Shown here one piece after another: positions 1-8,947 of a stretch of 64,000 bases of DNA. The DNA comes from Thermohalobaculum sp039821125 (GTDB lineage Bacteria > Pseudomonadota > Alphaproteobacteria > Rhodobacterales > Rhodobacteraceae), in contig JBCBOR010000004.1 of NCBI GenBank assembly GCA_039821125.1, forward strand, positions 74,691 to 138,690, in the 5' to 3' direction. The notes under the pieces are model-generated. The model was not told where the DNA came from. It made no database searches and saw only the letters and a program-made list of their open reading frames with translations. The position numbers were made by a program, and so were the translations under genes. The number at the start of each line of letters is the position of its first letter. Within the stretch, counting starts at the first letter, position 1.

Positions 1-36
1 GCGCCTTGGGCCGGTGTAGCAGATCGGGCCAGAGCT

Positions 37-1848
37 TTAGTGCGACTTGCCGAGCACCGGGCCGCCCGATGGGATGCGCGTATTGTCGACCATGGCCTGG
101 ACTTCATCGCTGGGCGCGGGCGTCAGATAACTGACGACGATCATCGCGATCAGGCTGACCGGCATCCCGATGATACCAAACCGCAGACCGTCGAGACCGT
201 ACCACGGCTCCATACCGCTCTGGATCGCGATCAGGTAGATCGTGCCCGAGCCAAAGCCCAGGACCATCCCGGCGATCGCACCCTCACGGTTGGCGCGTTT
301 CCACCAGACGCCCAGCACCAACGGGAAGAACAGACCGGAGCAGGCGAAGCAGAACGCCCAGGCAACGGCTCCGAGAATGTCCGTCAGTTGAAGCGATGCG
401 ATGAACGCCCCGGCAATCCCGATCAGCACCAGCAGGATGCGAGCGACGGTCAGGCGCCGTTTCGTGTCCGCCTTCGGATCGACCAGCTTGTAGTAGAGGT
501 CGTGGCTGATCGCGTTGGCAATTGCCAGAAGCAGGCCGTCTGCGGTGGACATCGCCGCGGCCAGACCACCTGCCGCCACTAGGCCTGAGATCACGAAGGG
601 AAGCCCTGCGATCTCTGGCGTGGCCAGCACGACCACATCGGCCTTCATGAAGAACTCGTTGATCTGCAGGATGCCGTCTGCGTTCGAGTCCGAGACCATC
701 AGGAAGCCGTGCTTGGCCCAGTTCTGGATCCAGTCCAGCGCCATGACATCCTCGATCGACTTGCCAATGATCGCTGTCGGCATCTCGGGATCGAGCAGCT
801 GCAGCTTTGTCAGCGTCGCAAGTGCCGGTGCCGTAAAGTAGAGCAGGAAGATGAAGAACAGCGACCAGGCCACCGATTTGCGCGCATCGCGCACGGACGG
901 CGTTGTGAAGTAGCGCATCAGGATATGCGGCAGCGAGGCCGTGCCCGCCATCATGCACAGTGCCAGAGTGACGAACTTCCAGCTTTCGATGCTGTCCCAC
1001 GCGCCGGGCTCGTTATGTGGCGTTGTCAGAGCCTTCAGGCCCGCAAAGCTCTCGGTCGGGGCGGTCCCGACACCGACCAATGGCTCCAACTCAGCGATGC
1101 GCTGCACCGCCTCGCCATAGGTGAAGTGCGGGATGATCCCGAAATCCTGCACGTTCGACATCCAGATCACCGGGACCAGATAGGCGATGATCAGCACGAT
1201 GTACTGTGCCACCTGCGTCCATGTCACGGCGCGCATGCCGCCCAGCATCGAACAAAGCAGAATGCCGACAATCCCGAACCAGACACCAAGATAGAGCGGA
1301 ATATCCAGCATCCGCGAGGCGATCAGCCCCGCTCCGCTGATCTGCGCGGTGACATAGGTGAACGAGGTGACCGCAAGAATAACAACGGCGCAGAACCGTG
1401 CGACCCCGCCGCCATAGCGCGTCCCGATGAAGTCGGGGACGGTGTAGCAGCCGAACTTGCGCAAGTACGGCGCCATCAGCGAGTTCACGAGCACATAACC
1501 GCCGGTCCAGCCCACGACGAAGCCGAGATATCCGTGCCCGCCAAAATAGATCCCGCCGGCGAGGGCCAGGAACGAGGCGCCCGACATCCAGTCTGCCGCC
1601 GTTGCCATGCCGTTGAAGACCGGCGGCACCTGGCGCCCGGCCACGTAATAGGCGTCGACCTGCATCGTCCGCGACAGCACCCCGATGGCGGCATAGACCA
1701 AAATGGTGAAGCCGACGAACAGGATGCCGATCGTCTCGGCGCTGACGCCCCAGTACTCCAGCAGCGCCATCAGCAGGCAGAAGACAATGAACCCGCCGGT
1801 GTAGATCCCGTAGATCTTCGGCAGATTGTCGATGAAATTCCCCTTCAT
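37..1848 (-). CDS. Sodium:solute symporter (SSS family, VC_2705/ActP-like)
   Basis: Inner-membrane Na+-coupled transporter of 603 residues with about 13 hydrophobic segments. It belongs to the branch that pairs with a DUF4212 small subunit, which is encoded just upstream (1862-2122, 13-base gap). The subfamily is annotated as acetate or other organic-acid uptake; the substrate cannot be read from sequence. An unusual hydrophilic loop at about residues 387-398 (DSNADGILQINE) matches the EF-hand calcium-loop pattern. The ATG start is preceded by a purine-rich stretch (GAGGGGGTTGCGGTC). The stop lies 37 bases from the window edge, so the downstream context is not visible. Confidence 0.88.
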   Translation of the reverse strand: MKGNFIDNLPKIYGIYTGGFIVFCLLMALLEYWGVSAETIGILFVGFTILVYAAIGVLSRTMQVDAYYVAGRQVPPVFNGMATAADWMSGASFLALAGGIYFGGHGYLGFVVGWTGGYVLVNSLMAPYLRKFGCYTVPDFIGTRYGGGVARFCAVVILAVTSFTYVTAQISGAGLIASRMLDIPLYLGVWFGIVGILLCSMLGGMRAVTWTQVAQYIVLIIAYLVPVIWMSNVQDFGIIPHFTYGEAVQRIAELEPLVGVGTAPTESFAGLKALTTPHNEPGAWDSIESWKFVTLALCMMAGTASLPHILMRYFTTPSVRDARKSVAWSLFFIFLLYFTAPALATLTKLQLLDPEMPTAIIGKSIEDVMALDWIQNWAKHGFLMVSDSNADGILQINEFFMKADVVVLATPEIAGLPFVISGLVAAGGLAAAMSTADGLLLAIANAISHDLYYKLVDPKADTKRRLTVARILLVLIGIAGAFIASLQLTDILGAVAWAFCFACSGLFFPLVLGVWWKRANREGAIAGMVLGFGSGTIYLIAIQSGMEPWYGLDGLRFGIIGMPVSLIAMIVVSYLTPAPSDEVQAMVDNTRIPSGGPVLGKSH

Positions 1849-1861
1849 GACCGCAACCCCC

Positions 1862-2122
1862 TCAGTGCCCGTGGCCGTGTTCGTCGTCGATCGCGTCCTG
1901 CCGGTCGTTCTGGAAGAAGATCAAGACCACGAACCCGATAAGCGAGCCCTGTACCGCCATGTAGTACCCCAGCGGGAAGCCGAGGAAGGTGATCTGGTTG
2001 AGATACTCGGCGAAGACATGCACGCCAAAGGCCAGGATCAGCCAGATAAACAGCACAAGAAAGGTGAGGTTCCGCGTCTTGAACCAGTGCGATGCGTTCG
2101 ATTCGGGGGTACTTCTGGCCAC
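1862..2122 (-). CDS. DUF4212 small subunit of sodium/substrate symporter
   Basis: Protein of 86 residues with two transmembrane helices and the segment GFPLGYYMAVQGSLIGFVVL, typical of DUF4212. Members sit directly upstream of a large SSS transporter and are thought to form a two-component carrier with it. The gene runs in the same direction as the symporter and ends 13 bases before it, so the two are almost certainly co-transcribed. The C-terminus is rich in Asp, Glu and His. No regulator is adjacent; a divergent hypothetical gene starts at 2271. Confidence 0.85.
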   Translation of the reverse strand: MARSTPESNASHWFKTRNLTFLVLFIWLILAFGVHVFAEYLNQITFLGFPLGYYMAVQGSLIGFVVLIFFQNDRQDAIDDEHGHGH

Positions 2123-2270
2123 AGCAAAACCTCTCCGTTGTCCTGTCGAACCGGCCGCTTTGGGGTTTGGCGGACCAATTCACACGTCCAGTCTGGCGTC
2201 TGATGCGCCGGTTTGTGTAATCGTTTCAGAGTTACACGCGATTCTGCCGTGGAAAGAAAGGTGTTTTCGA

Positions 2271-2891
2271 GTGAGGCCGATCCGCGCAATTCTGGAGATG
2301 TCCAGCGCGATTGTCAGCCGGGCGCTCGGATCGATGTCGTCAAAGCCGATTGCGGATGGCCAGGCATTGGAGCAGTTTCTTGCCAGCCGGGCCGCCCACG
2401 CGGCGCAAACCGCGTTGCACGGGTATCTCAAAACCAGGATGGGCACGCAGTTCCGCCAGTATTTCGAGGATGATGCCTTTGCCGGGGCGATCCGTGTGGC
2501 GCAGGAGCGGGTTTTTGCAGCCTGTCTGGCAGATCTGACCGTCTATGCTGTCGCGCGGTGCGCGGCCGAAGGGGCGGAGCCATACGCGGTCGCACGGTTC
2601 GCCTGCGCGCTGGGAACATCATTGCCGGACGGGGAGACCGAATCTGCTTGCGCCGCTTTCGAACGCCGGACCGGTGACATGGACTGGGGCGCAGAACATG
2701 CCAACCCGGGTCCCTTTGCCGCCGCCGCCGCGGCGCTTGTCGCCGAAGCGCCGGTCTCGCAGACGTTCCGCGAAGAAGACGCACCGATCCTCGAGAACTC
2801 ACTCCGTCTGCGCCTTGGCAATGCAGCGGAGGAGTTGCGCCGCCGTCTCGATACACAAGCGATCTCGGCTGAAATCAGTGCAGGGCTTTGA
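2271..2891 (+). CDS. Hypothetical protein
   Basis: I do not recognise this 206-residue, Ala-rich, mostly helical soluble protein. I chose GTG at 2271 because an AAAGAAAGG stretch lies about 9 bases upstream. The in-frame ATG at 2298 directly abuts a GGAG and is too close to use it. No signal peptide, membrane helix or clear motif is visible. It is divergent from the DUF4212/symporter pair, with 148 bases between that could hold promoters for both. The next gene follows 60 bases downstream on the same strand. Confidence 0.55.
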   Translation: MRPIRAILEMSSAIVSRALGSMSSKPIADGQALEQFLASRAAHAAQTALHGYLKTRMGTQFRQYFEDDAFAGAIRVAQERVFAACLADLTVYAVARCAAEGAEPYAVARFACALGTSLPDGETESACAAFERRTGDMDWGAEHANPGPFAAAAAALVAEAPVSQTFREEDAPILENSLRLRLGNAAEELRRRLDTQAISAEISAGL

Positions 2892-2951
2892 TTCTCGCCG
2901 GACCTGCGGCAAACTTGAGCGACCCTATCTCGGATGACGGAGACCGCCCCG

Positions 2952-3455
2952 ATGCCTCGCTTGTTGATGCTTTTGACTGCCCTGTTCCTTTTGTCGGCAC
3001 CCCAGGCCGAGGCTGGTCTGATGCGCTGGTCCGTCCTTTACCTCGATGCAAATGGCAACGCCGTGAACTATGGCAAGCACTCGAACGCCGAGGCCTGGAT
3101 CGAGAACCAGCAGGGCTTCCAGTTCGCGATCGGATGCGAGGGCGGTGACTACAGGATTTACTGGACGGCACCCAAAGACGAGAAAGCCAACTGGGCAGGC
3201 GACTATTTCGAGCCCTCGGTCCGCGTGCACAAACCCGGAACGGACCTTTTCCTTGGCCCGACCGGCAAGATGACCTTCGACGGCAAGCGCTATGTTGGTC
3301 CGATGCACACCCAGGTGATGGATGCGCTCCTGACCGAGGGCGAGAGCGACCTGACGGTCGCCATTGTCGAGTTCATCACCAAGAAGACGACGATCTTCCC
3401 GGTTCAGCGCGTCGAGCGCATCATGAACGAATTGCCCTGCCTCCACACGAAGTGA
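2952..3455 (+). CDS. Hypothetical secreted protein
   Basis: Protein of 167 residues from ATG 2952, which has a GGAG about 9 bases upstream; an alternative ATG at 2934 adds six residues. A clear Sec signal peptide (MPRLLMLLTALFLLSAPQAEA) is followed by a compact domain rich in Tyr, Trp and Gly, with two cysteines (near residues 55 and 163) that could form a disulfide after export. This suggests a periplasmic or extracellular protein. I do not recognise the family. It ends 16 bases before the converging gene at 3471. Confidence 0.65.
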   Translation: MPRLLMLLTALFLLSAPQAEAGLMRWSVLYLDANGNAVNYGKHSNAEAWIENQQGFQFAIGCEGGDYRIYWTAPKDEKANWAGDYFEPSVRVHKPGTDLFLGPTGKMTFDGKRYVGPMHTQVMDALLTEGESDLTVAIVEFITKKTTIFPVQRVERIMNELPCLHTK

Positions 3456-3470
3456 CAGCGAGCCGCTGGG

Positions 3471-3926
3471 TCAGACAGCAGCGCTGACCCGTCCCAGAGC
3501 GTTCCGGACGATCATGATGTGGAACGGCATGATCGCGGCCAGATAGAGCCGCCCACCAATGTTGTGCGGGTGGACCCAGGTGGCGAGGAAGACGCGCCCG
3601 TCCTGAGAGACGACCGATACCCGGAAATCCAGGTGCCTGTCGTTGAAGCCGGCGATCAGTTCGCGGTCGGTCTCGGACTCCACCGGGAAAATCCCGACCT
3701 TGTCATCGGCTGCGGGGCCATCGTTCGATAGTCCAAACGGCGCCGTCAGGATCCGGCGCACCATCAGAAGCCCCTTCGCCCATCCCGGCCAGGTGGTGAT
3801 CACGTCCGCTGCACGTCTGGGTGAGAGATCCGACTTCACAGCGTAACAGTCCAGAAAGTCGCCAGGCGCCTTGCGCGCATGCAACTGGCTGTCTTGGGGC
3901 AGGTCGGTTGCGATGACGGTGGCCAT
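3471..3926 (-). CDS. DUF2867 domain-containing protein
   Basis: Protein of 151 residues from ATG 3926, preceded by GAGAGGGAA about 9 bases upstream; a further in-frame ATG at 3950 is less well placed. The features are those of DUF2867: an N-terminal HARKAPGDFLDCYAV stretch, a mid segment ending in a GFNDRHLDFRVSV strand, and a C-terminal HPHNIGGRLYLAAIMPFH segment. Members are soluble and of unknown function, sometimes fused to NAD-binding epimerases. It stands alone, converging with the secreted hypothetical; a stem-loop (GGGTCAG/CTGACCC) overlaps its stop codon. Confidence 0.7.
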   Translation of the reverse strand: MATVIATDLPQDSQLHARKAPGDFLDCYAVKSDLSPRRAADVITTWPGWAKGLLMVRRILTAPFGLSNDGPAADDKVGIFPVESETDRELIAGFNDRHLDFRVSVVSQDGRVFLATWVHPHNIGGRLYLAAIMPFHIMIVRNALGRVSAAV

Positions 3927-4016
3927 ATCGGTGTTCCCTCTCTGCTCCACTACAGATTGTGAACGCCATGTCAGGACACAACAGGTCTGCGCCAGTTCAT
4001 CGCATAGTCGACCGTG

Positions 4017-5042
4017 TCACGCTGTCCGTTTGTCTGGGAGAGCCGGGGCCTGCGAAGGTGCCGACCCTTCCGCTGTTGTCCCCGAGTGCTCCGAGAATTT
4101 CGCGGCAACCGAGCTCTTGATTGCCCCGGTCGTGTCGTCCGTCAGATCGTCTTCGCCCTCTGATGCGGCAACAAGCAGGTCAGATACCATCTCCATCAGG
4201 TCGCCTCCGTTCTGATGGATGAGGTCTGCGTGCTGCTGGTAGGCCGCTGGCAGTGGCCCCATTGTCTGGGATTTCATCAGCTCTGCCAATCCGATGACCG
4301 CGTTCAGCGGCGTGCGCAGGTCATGGCTGATGGACAGGAGAAAGCGCGTCCTGGCAGCACTTGCCTTTTGCACCTTGTCCAATGCATCGCGCAGCGCCAT
4401 TTGCGCCTGCCTTTCGCGCAGCGCGATCAGGCCAAGCTCGAGGATCACGGCGCTCCACGACATGGCGACGATGATGACCAGCGTACCGATCAGGAGATGG
4501 TCGCCATCGCCCCAGATCAAAACTTTCAGCGGGCGAGAGGCATAGCCCGCCAGCACGGTTGCGAAGGGAATGCACAGCAAAGCCGACATGCGCCGACCGT
4601 ACCAGCGAGTCGCGCTCCAGATCGTCACGCATACATAGAGCAACAAAGCCGAATTGATCAGTGAACTGCTGATCATAAGGGAGGTGAGCGATCCGCCGTA
4701 TTGGGCGATCGCTAAGTGCGTGACGATTGCGGTGGCTGCAAAGCCCCCGACCAAACGCAGCGGCAGTGTTCGCCCCACGGCGCGCAAGACGGCGAAGTAG
4801 GCACTGCAGATCGCGCAGAACATTCCACCCAGAACCAGGCCGCTCGCGACGTCAAATCCGATACGTGAGCGCAGCAAAATCCCGAACGCTGCGGCCAGCA
4901 GCGCGCAGTTCGAGATGATGAGCCACTTTATCGCGGCATCGCCGCGCTTGTGCCGACGGAAGACGAAGCACAGGACCAAGGCGATTGCCACCGATCCTGC
5001 GGCGAACAGGACAACCGATGTTGGATCAATCTGCGCTGGCAT
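4017..5042 (-). CDS. Membrane histidine-kinase-like protein with HisKA domain but no ATPase domain
   Basis: Protein of 341 residues. Residues about 10-205 hold six or seven hydrophobic segments forming a membrane sensor region. A short coiled coil (about 206-232) leads to a HisKA phosphoacceptor helix with the H-box at 237-247 (SISHDLRTPLN, His240). The second dimerisation helix ends near 291, and a low-complexity tail (295-341) then runs to the stop. The HATPase_c domain with N, G1 and G2 boxes is missing, and neither the tail nor the following DNA encodes it in any frame. It could be a phosphotransfer or dimerisation partner, or a decayed kinase. No response regulator is adjacent. Confidence 0.75.
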   Translation of the reverse strand: MPAQIDPTSVVLFAAGSVAIALVLCFVFRRHKRGDAAIKWLIISNCALLAAAFGILLRSRIGFDVASGLVLGGMFCAICSAYFAVLRAVGRTLPLRLVGGFAATAIVTHLAIAQYGGSLTSLMISSSLINSALLLYVCVTIWSATRWYGRRMSALLCIPFATVLAGYASRPLKVLIWGDGDHLLIGTLVIIVAMSWSAVILELGLIALRERQAQMALRDALDKVQKASAARTRFLLSISHDLRTPLNAVIGLAELMKSQTMGPLPAAYQQHADLIHQNGGDLMEMVSDLLVAASEGEDDLTDDTTGAIKSSVAAKFSEHSGTTAEGSAPSQAPALPDKRTA

Positions 5043-5114
5043 TGGCGCAGCTTCGCGCCAAAGCGTTAAGCATCAGTGTTGTGGACGCGCAGCGCGGCGC
5101 GCCCTCCTGTTCCG

Positions 5115-6899
5115 TCACTGCGTGTGGTGTACCTCGGCCAGGCCATAAACCGGCGTCGGGACACCGGCCTGCCTCGCTTTGATCTGCAGCGACAGGAACT
5201 GCGAGTAGTGCCGCGACTGGTGCAGGTTGCCGCCGTGGAACCACAATGCGTCCTGCTGGGTCGGCTTCCACATGTTGCGCAATTCGCCTTCCCAGGGGCC
5301 GGGGTCTTTGGTCGTGTCCGAACCGAGGCCCCAGACCTTACCAACCATGTCAGCGGTCTCCTGGCTGATCAGCCGCGCGGCCCAGCCGTTCATCGAACCA
5401 TAGCCGGTGGCAAAGACAACAAGGTCTGCGGGCAGTTCCTCTCCGTTCACGACGATGCCGCTCTGGGTGAACTTCTCTGCCTGACCCTTGGCGAGTTTGA
5501 TGTCGCCATTGGCCACCAGATCGGACGCGCCCACGTCGATGTAATAGCCCGAGCCACGGCGCAGGTACTTCATGAAGAGGCCGGTCTCGTCATCGCCAAA
5601 GTCGACATCGAAGCCAGCTTTCGCCAGCCGATCATAGAGGTCCTTGTCGCGGACCTTCGTCTCGTCGGCCTGCGGCTTCTGGATCGCGGGCAGCACCTTG
5701 TAGGGGATCGAGGCGAAGATCAGATCCGCCATGTCCGTGGTGATGCCGTTGGCTACCGCCTCCTCCGAGTACAAGGCCCCCAGCGCCAGCTCCATCAGCG
5801 TCTCGGATTTCACGATATGGGTCGAGGACCGCTGCACCATCGTGACATCGGCGCCCTGCTCCCAGAGATCGGCGCAGATATCGTGGCTGGAATTGTTCGA
5901 GCCGACGATCACACAGCGCTTACCCTTGTAGTTGTCGGCACCGGGGTACTTCGACGAGTGGAAGACATCCCCGCCGAACGTGTCCGAGCCCGGCAGGTCC
6001 GGCATGTTCGGCACGCCCGACATCCCCGTCGCGAGCACCAACTGCTTGGGGCGCAATGTCATCGGCGTGCCGTTGCGGTCGATCTCGACCGTCCACTCTC
6101 CGGCGGTCTCGTCGTATTGCGCTGACTTGGCCGTCGTCTCGGTCCAGTAATCCAGCTCCATGATCTTGGTGTAGCTTTCCAGCCAGTCACCGATCTTGTC
6201 CTTGGGGCTGAACACCGGCCAGTGATCGGGGAACGGGATGTAGGGAAGGTGATCGTACCAGACCGGATCGTGCAGGCAGAGCGAGCGGTAGCGGTTCCGC
6301 CAGCTGTCCCCGGGACGCTTGTTCTTCTCGACGATCACGGTGGGCACGCCCAGCCGTTTCAGCCGTGCACCCAGCGCGATACCGCGCTGACCTCCGCCGA
6401 TGATCACACAGTAAGGCTGCGTCTTGGTGCCGAACTCGGCGTCCTCCCGCGCGCGGCGTTCCTTGTAGGTCTCGCGGTCTCGGACCACGCCGTGCTGAAC
6501 ACCCGGAACACGGTTGCGTCCCGTCGGCTCTTCGTGGCCTTTCAACTCGACCATCGTGGTCAGCAGCGTCCACGCCTTGTCGCCTTTCAGCCGGACATGG
6601 CCCTTGCCGCGGGCGACCGCTGTCTCCAGCGTGAACCACCCTTCGGTGATCCCGTCGGCCTCGGTTCCTTCGCCTTCGATCTTCAGGGCCGAGGGTTTGG
6701 CGTTGTCCAAGGTTGCGGTGAGCATCTCTGCAATCGCGTCCTGCCCCTCCATCGTTTTGATGTTCCAGGTCATCAGCACGAGGTCGCGCCAGTAGCAGTC
6801 TTCGTCGAACATCGCGGCGGCGCCTGCCGCGTCACCCGCCGCCATCGCGGCCTCCAGTCCGGACAGCCAGGCGCTCACGCGCTCGGTCGGTGTGGTCAT
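5115..6899 (-). CDS. Flavin-containing monooxygenase with N-terminal SnoaL-like domain
   Basis: Protein of 594 residues. Residues about 1-135 look like a SnoaL/NTF2-fold domain. Residues about 160-590 form a class-B flavoprotein monooxygenase: FAD dinucleotide motif IIGGGQRG (168-173), the FxGxxxHxxxY fingerprint (FGGDVFHSSKY), an NADPH-site GSNNSS in place of the usual GxGxSG/A, and a C-terminal VVFATGYGSMNG motif. It likely oxygenates a soft nucleophile or ketone; the substrate is unknown. This two-domain arrangement is common among proteobacterial proteins annotated as NAD(P)/FAD-dependent oxidoreductases. It is monocistronic, upstream of the HisKA-only gene. Confidence 0.85.
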   Translation of the reverse strand: MTTPTERVSAWLSGLEAAMAAGDAAGAAAMFDEDCYWRDLVLMTWNIKTMEGQDAIAEMLTATLDNAKPSALKIEGEGTEADGITEGWFTLETAVARGKGHVRLKGDKAWTLLTTMVELKGHEEPTGRNRVPGVQHGVVRDRETYKERRAREDAEFGTKTQPYCVIIGGGQRGIALGARLKRLGVPTVIVEKNKRPGDSWRNRYRSLCLHDPVWYDHLPYIPFPDHWPVFSPKDKIGDWLESYTKIMELDYWTETTAKSAQYDETAGEWTVEIDRNGTPMTLRPKQLVLATGMSGVPNMPDLPGSDTFGGDVFHSSKYPGADNYKGKRCVIVGSNNSSHDICADLWEQGADVTMVQRSSTHIVKSETLMELALGALYSEEAVANGITTDMADLIFASIPYKVLPAIQKPQADETKVRDKDLYDRLAKAGFDVDFGDDETGLFMKYLRRGSGYYIDVGASDLVANGDIKLAKGQAEKFTQSGIVVNGEELPADLVVFATGYGSMNGWAARLISQETADMVGKVWGLGSDTTKDPGPWEGELRNMWKPTQQDALWFHGGNLHQSRHYSQFLSLQIKARQAGVPTPVYGLAEVHHTQ

Positions 6900-7054
6900 C
6901 GTCTTCCTCCCAATTCGGTCAGGGCATCTGACGGCCCCGATCTCCCGGAAGTTGAAATCCGATCACAAATCTGACGCCACGTCCATAGATGCAAATCTGA
7001 TGGTGCACCGCCGCGACCGTGCTAGGTTTGCCGGCAACCAAGAACGGGGTGCCC

Positions 7055-8395
7055 ATGTCCGAACCTGCCGCCAACCAGTTTGCCCTGCTGAAAACACGGC
7101 GGTTTTTGCCGCTGTTCCTTGTGCAATTTCTGGGGGCCTTCAACGATCAGGTCTATCAGAAGGCATTTGTCGCGCTGATCACATATCGCCTGGCTGATCA
7201 GGTCGGGATCCCGATTGCTCTGCTGGGAGTGATCGCGTCAGGTTTGTTTATCATTCCCTTCGCCGTGATCACGCCGACGGCCGGGCAGATCGCCGACCGC
7301 GTCGACAAGGCCAAGATGATGCGCTTCGTCAAGGCTTGGGAGATCGTGGTGATGGGCCTGGCCGTGGTCGGGTACTACACCCAGAACATCTATTTCCTCT
7401 ACTTCGTGCTGTTCCTGATGGGGGCGCAGTCGGCGGTGTTCGCACCGATCAAGTACTCGGTCCTGCCGCAATACCTTGCCCCGTCCGAGTTGATGGGCGG
7501 CAATGGGCTGGTACAGGGGTTCACGTTCCTCGCCATCATCTTCGGAACCATTATCGGGAATGAACTGATCCTGACCGAGTCCGGCGTTCTGATCGTGTCG
7601 GTCTTCGTTGTTTCGGTCGCGGTGATCGGGTTCATCGCGTCGCTCTACACGCTGCCTGCACCGCCGGTGGTGGACAATCCGGCACCGGTCGACTGGGTCT
7701 TTCCGAGGGCGATTTACAAGCTGTTCAAGATGTGCGGATCGACCCCGCCAGCAATGCGGGCGATCTTTGCAATCTCGTGGTTCTGGTTTCTGGGCGCGAC
7801 GTTCCTTTCGCTGCTGCCGGCCTATGCGAAAGAGAGCCTCGGCGTGGACGAGGGTGTGCTGACGGTCCTGCTGGCCGGGTTCTCTATCGGTGTCGCCATC
7901 GGCGCCATTGCGTCCGAGGCCCTGTCCGGCGGCAAGGTCAGCGTGAACCTTCCGCCCATCGGGGCGCTGGGTCTGTCGATCATGGCGATCGAGCTGTGGT
8001 TCGCGACGCCGCCCTTGCCTGCCGAGGGGGCCGCGTTGCTGGACCGGGGCGCATTCTTCTCCGACTTCGCTGGATGGCGCATTCTGGTGGATTTCATTAT
8101 CCTTGCCGCCTTCGCGGGCATGTATGTGACACCGTTGAACGCGGTCCTGCAGGCCGAGAGCCCGGACGTCACCCGCGCGTCCTACATCGCCTGCTCAAAC
8201 GTGATGGACGCAGCAATGATCGTCTTCTCTGCCGTGGTCACCGGCGTCATGATTGCCATCGGCCTGCCCACGACCGAGGTCGTCGTGCTGGTCACGCTGA
8301 CCGGCCTGCCCATGGCGTTTCTGGTCGCGCGCTATGCGCCTGACACGGTGATGGGCCGCGTTGCGCTGGGTATCTGGCCGCGCAGGGCCACATGA
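7055..8395 (+). CDS. MFS transporter, LplT-like
   Basis: Integral membrane protein of 446 residues with about 12 helices. The opening motif QFLGAFNDQVYQKAF and the following IIPFAVITPTAGQIADRVDK match the lysophospholipid transporter (LplT/Aas-associated) branch of the major facilitator superfamily. No acyltransferase is fused or adjacent, so a role in lysophospholipid flipping is inference only. I chose ATG 7055 (MSEPAANQ); an ATG at 7019 adds 12 unlikely residues. Its stop overlaps the next start (ATGA at 8392), so it is coupled to the YcgN gene. Confidence 0.8.
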   Translation: MSEPAANQFALLKTRRFLPLFLVQFLGAFNDQVYQKAFVALITYRLADQVGIPIALLGVIASGLFIIPFAVITPTAGQIADRVDKAKMMRFVKAWEIVVMGLAVVGYYTQNIYFLYFVLFLMGAQSAVFAPIKYSVLPQYLAPSELMGGNGLVQGFTFLAIIFGTIIGNELILTESGVLIVSVFVVSVAVIGFIASLYTLPAPPVVDNPAPVDWVFPRAIYKLFKMCGSTPPAMRAIFAISWFWFLGATFLSLLPAYAKESLGVDEGVLTVLLAGFSIGVAIGAIASEALSGGKVSVNLPPIGALGLSIMAIELWFATPPLPAEGAALLDRGAFFSDFAGWRILVDFIILAAFAGMYVTPLNAVLQAESPDVTRASYIACSNVMDAAMIVFSAVVTGVMIAIGLPTTEVVVLVTLTGLPMAFLVARYAPDTVMGRVALGIWPRRAT

Positions 8396-8847
8396 GACCG
8401 CGGTTCTGGGAAAAGGTCCCCCTCGACGAGATGACGTCCGAGGAGTGGGAGGCACTGTGCGACGGCTGCGGGCGGTGTTGCCTGCTCAAGCTCGAGGACG
8501 AAGACACCGGCGAGGTCCACTACACCAACGTCACCTGCCGCCTGTTCGATGCCGACACCTGCCGGTGCGGGAACTATGCACTGCGCCGCCAACTGGTGAA
8601 GGGCTGTGTTTTGTTGACGCCTGAGAACATCGAGTATGCGGCGGGCTGGATGCCCGCGACCTGCGCCTATCGACGGCTGTATGAGGGGCAGGGACTGGCC
8701 GACTGGCATCCTCTGGTCTCCGGCAACCCGGACAGCGTCCGTGCGGCGGGCGTGAGCGTGACCCAACCGCTGATCCCGGAATACGAGGTGGCGGAGGAGG
8801 ATCTCGAAGACCACATTCTCGACCCAAGTGCGGTGCATGAGGTCTGA
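8392..8847 (+). CDS. YcgN/UPF0260 family cysteine-cluster protein
   Basis: Protein of 151 residues matching UPF0260: the N-terminal FWEKVPLDEMTSEEWEALCD and the cysteine cluster (CDGCGRCCLLKLED, then C-x-L, CRCGNY, KGCVLLTPENI) resemble a CxxCxxCC metal site of the YkgJ type. It is probably a cytosolic iron-sulfur or zinc protein; its function is not established. The start codon overlaps the upstream MFS stop by four bases. The C-terminus carries an acidic stretch (EYEVAEEDLEDH). Confidence 0.85.
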   Translation: MRPRFWEKVPLDEMTSEEWEALCDGCGRCCLLKLEDEDTGEVHYTNVTCRLFDADTCRCGNYALRRQLVKGCVLLTPENIEYAAGWMPATCAYRRLYEGQGLADWHPLVSGNPDSVRAAGVSVTQPLIPEYEVAEEDLEDHILDPSAVHEV

Positions 8848-8947
8848 TCCGGACAGCGGCGCTCGGGGCTGGACAAATCAGGCCGAAATCGCTTCCTGTA
8901 CTGTCCGTGTGCCGCACCGTCCGGCGCCAAGCCCAAAGGGGGATTTC

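Noticed and set aside
3468..3490. Stem-loop GGGTCAG/CTGACCC at the end of the DUF2867 gene as a terminator
   Set aside because: It overlaps the coding end and lacks a T-run on either strand.
6966..7000. Direct repeat CAAATCTGA (6966-6974 and 6992-7000) between the divergent monooxygenase and MFS genes
   Set aside because: Short, imperfectly spaced for a known operator, and without supporting context; could be chance.
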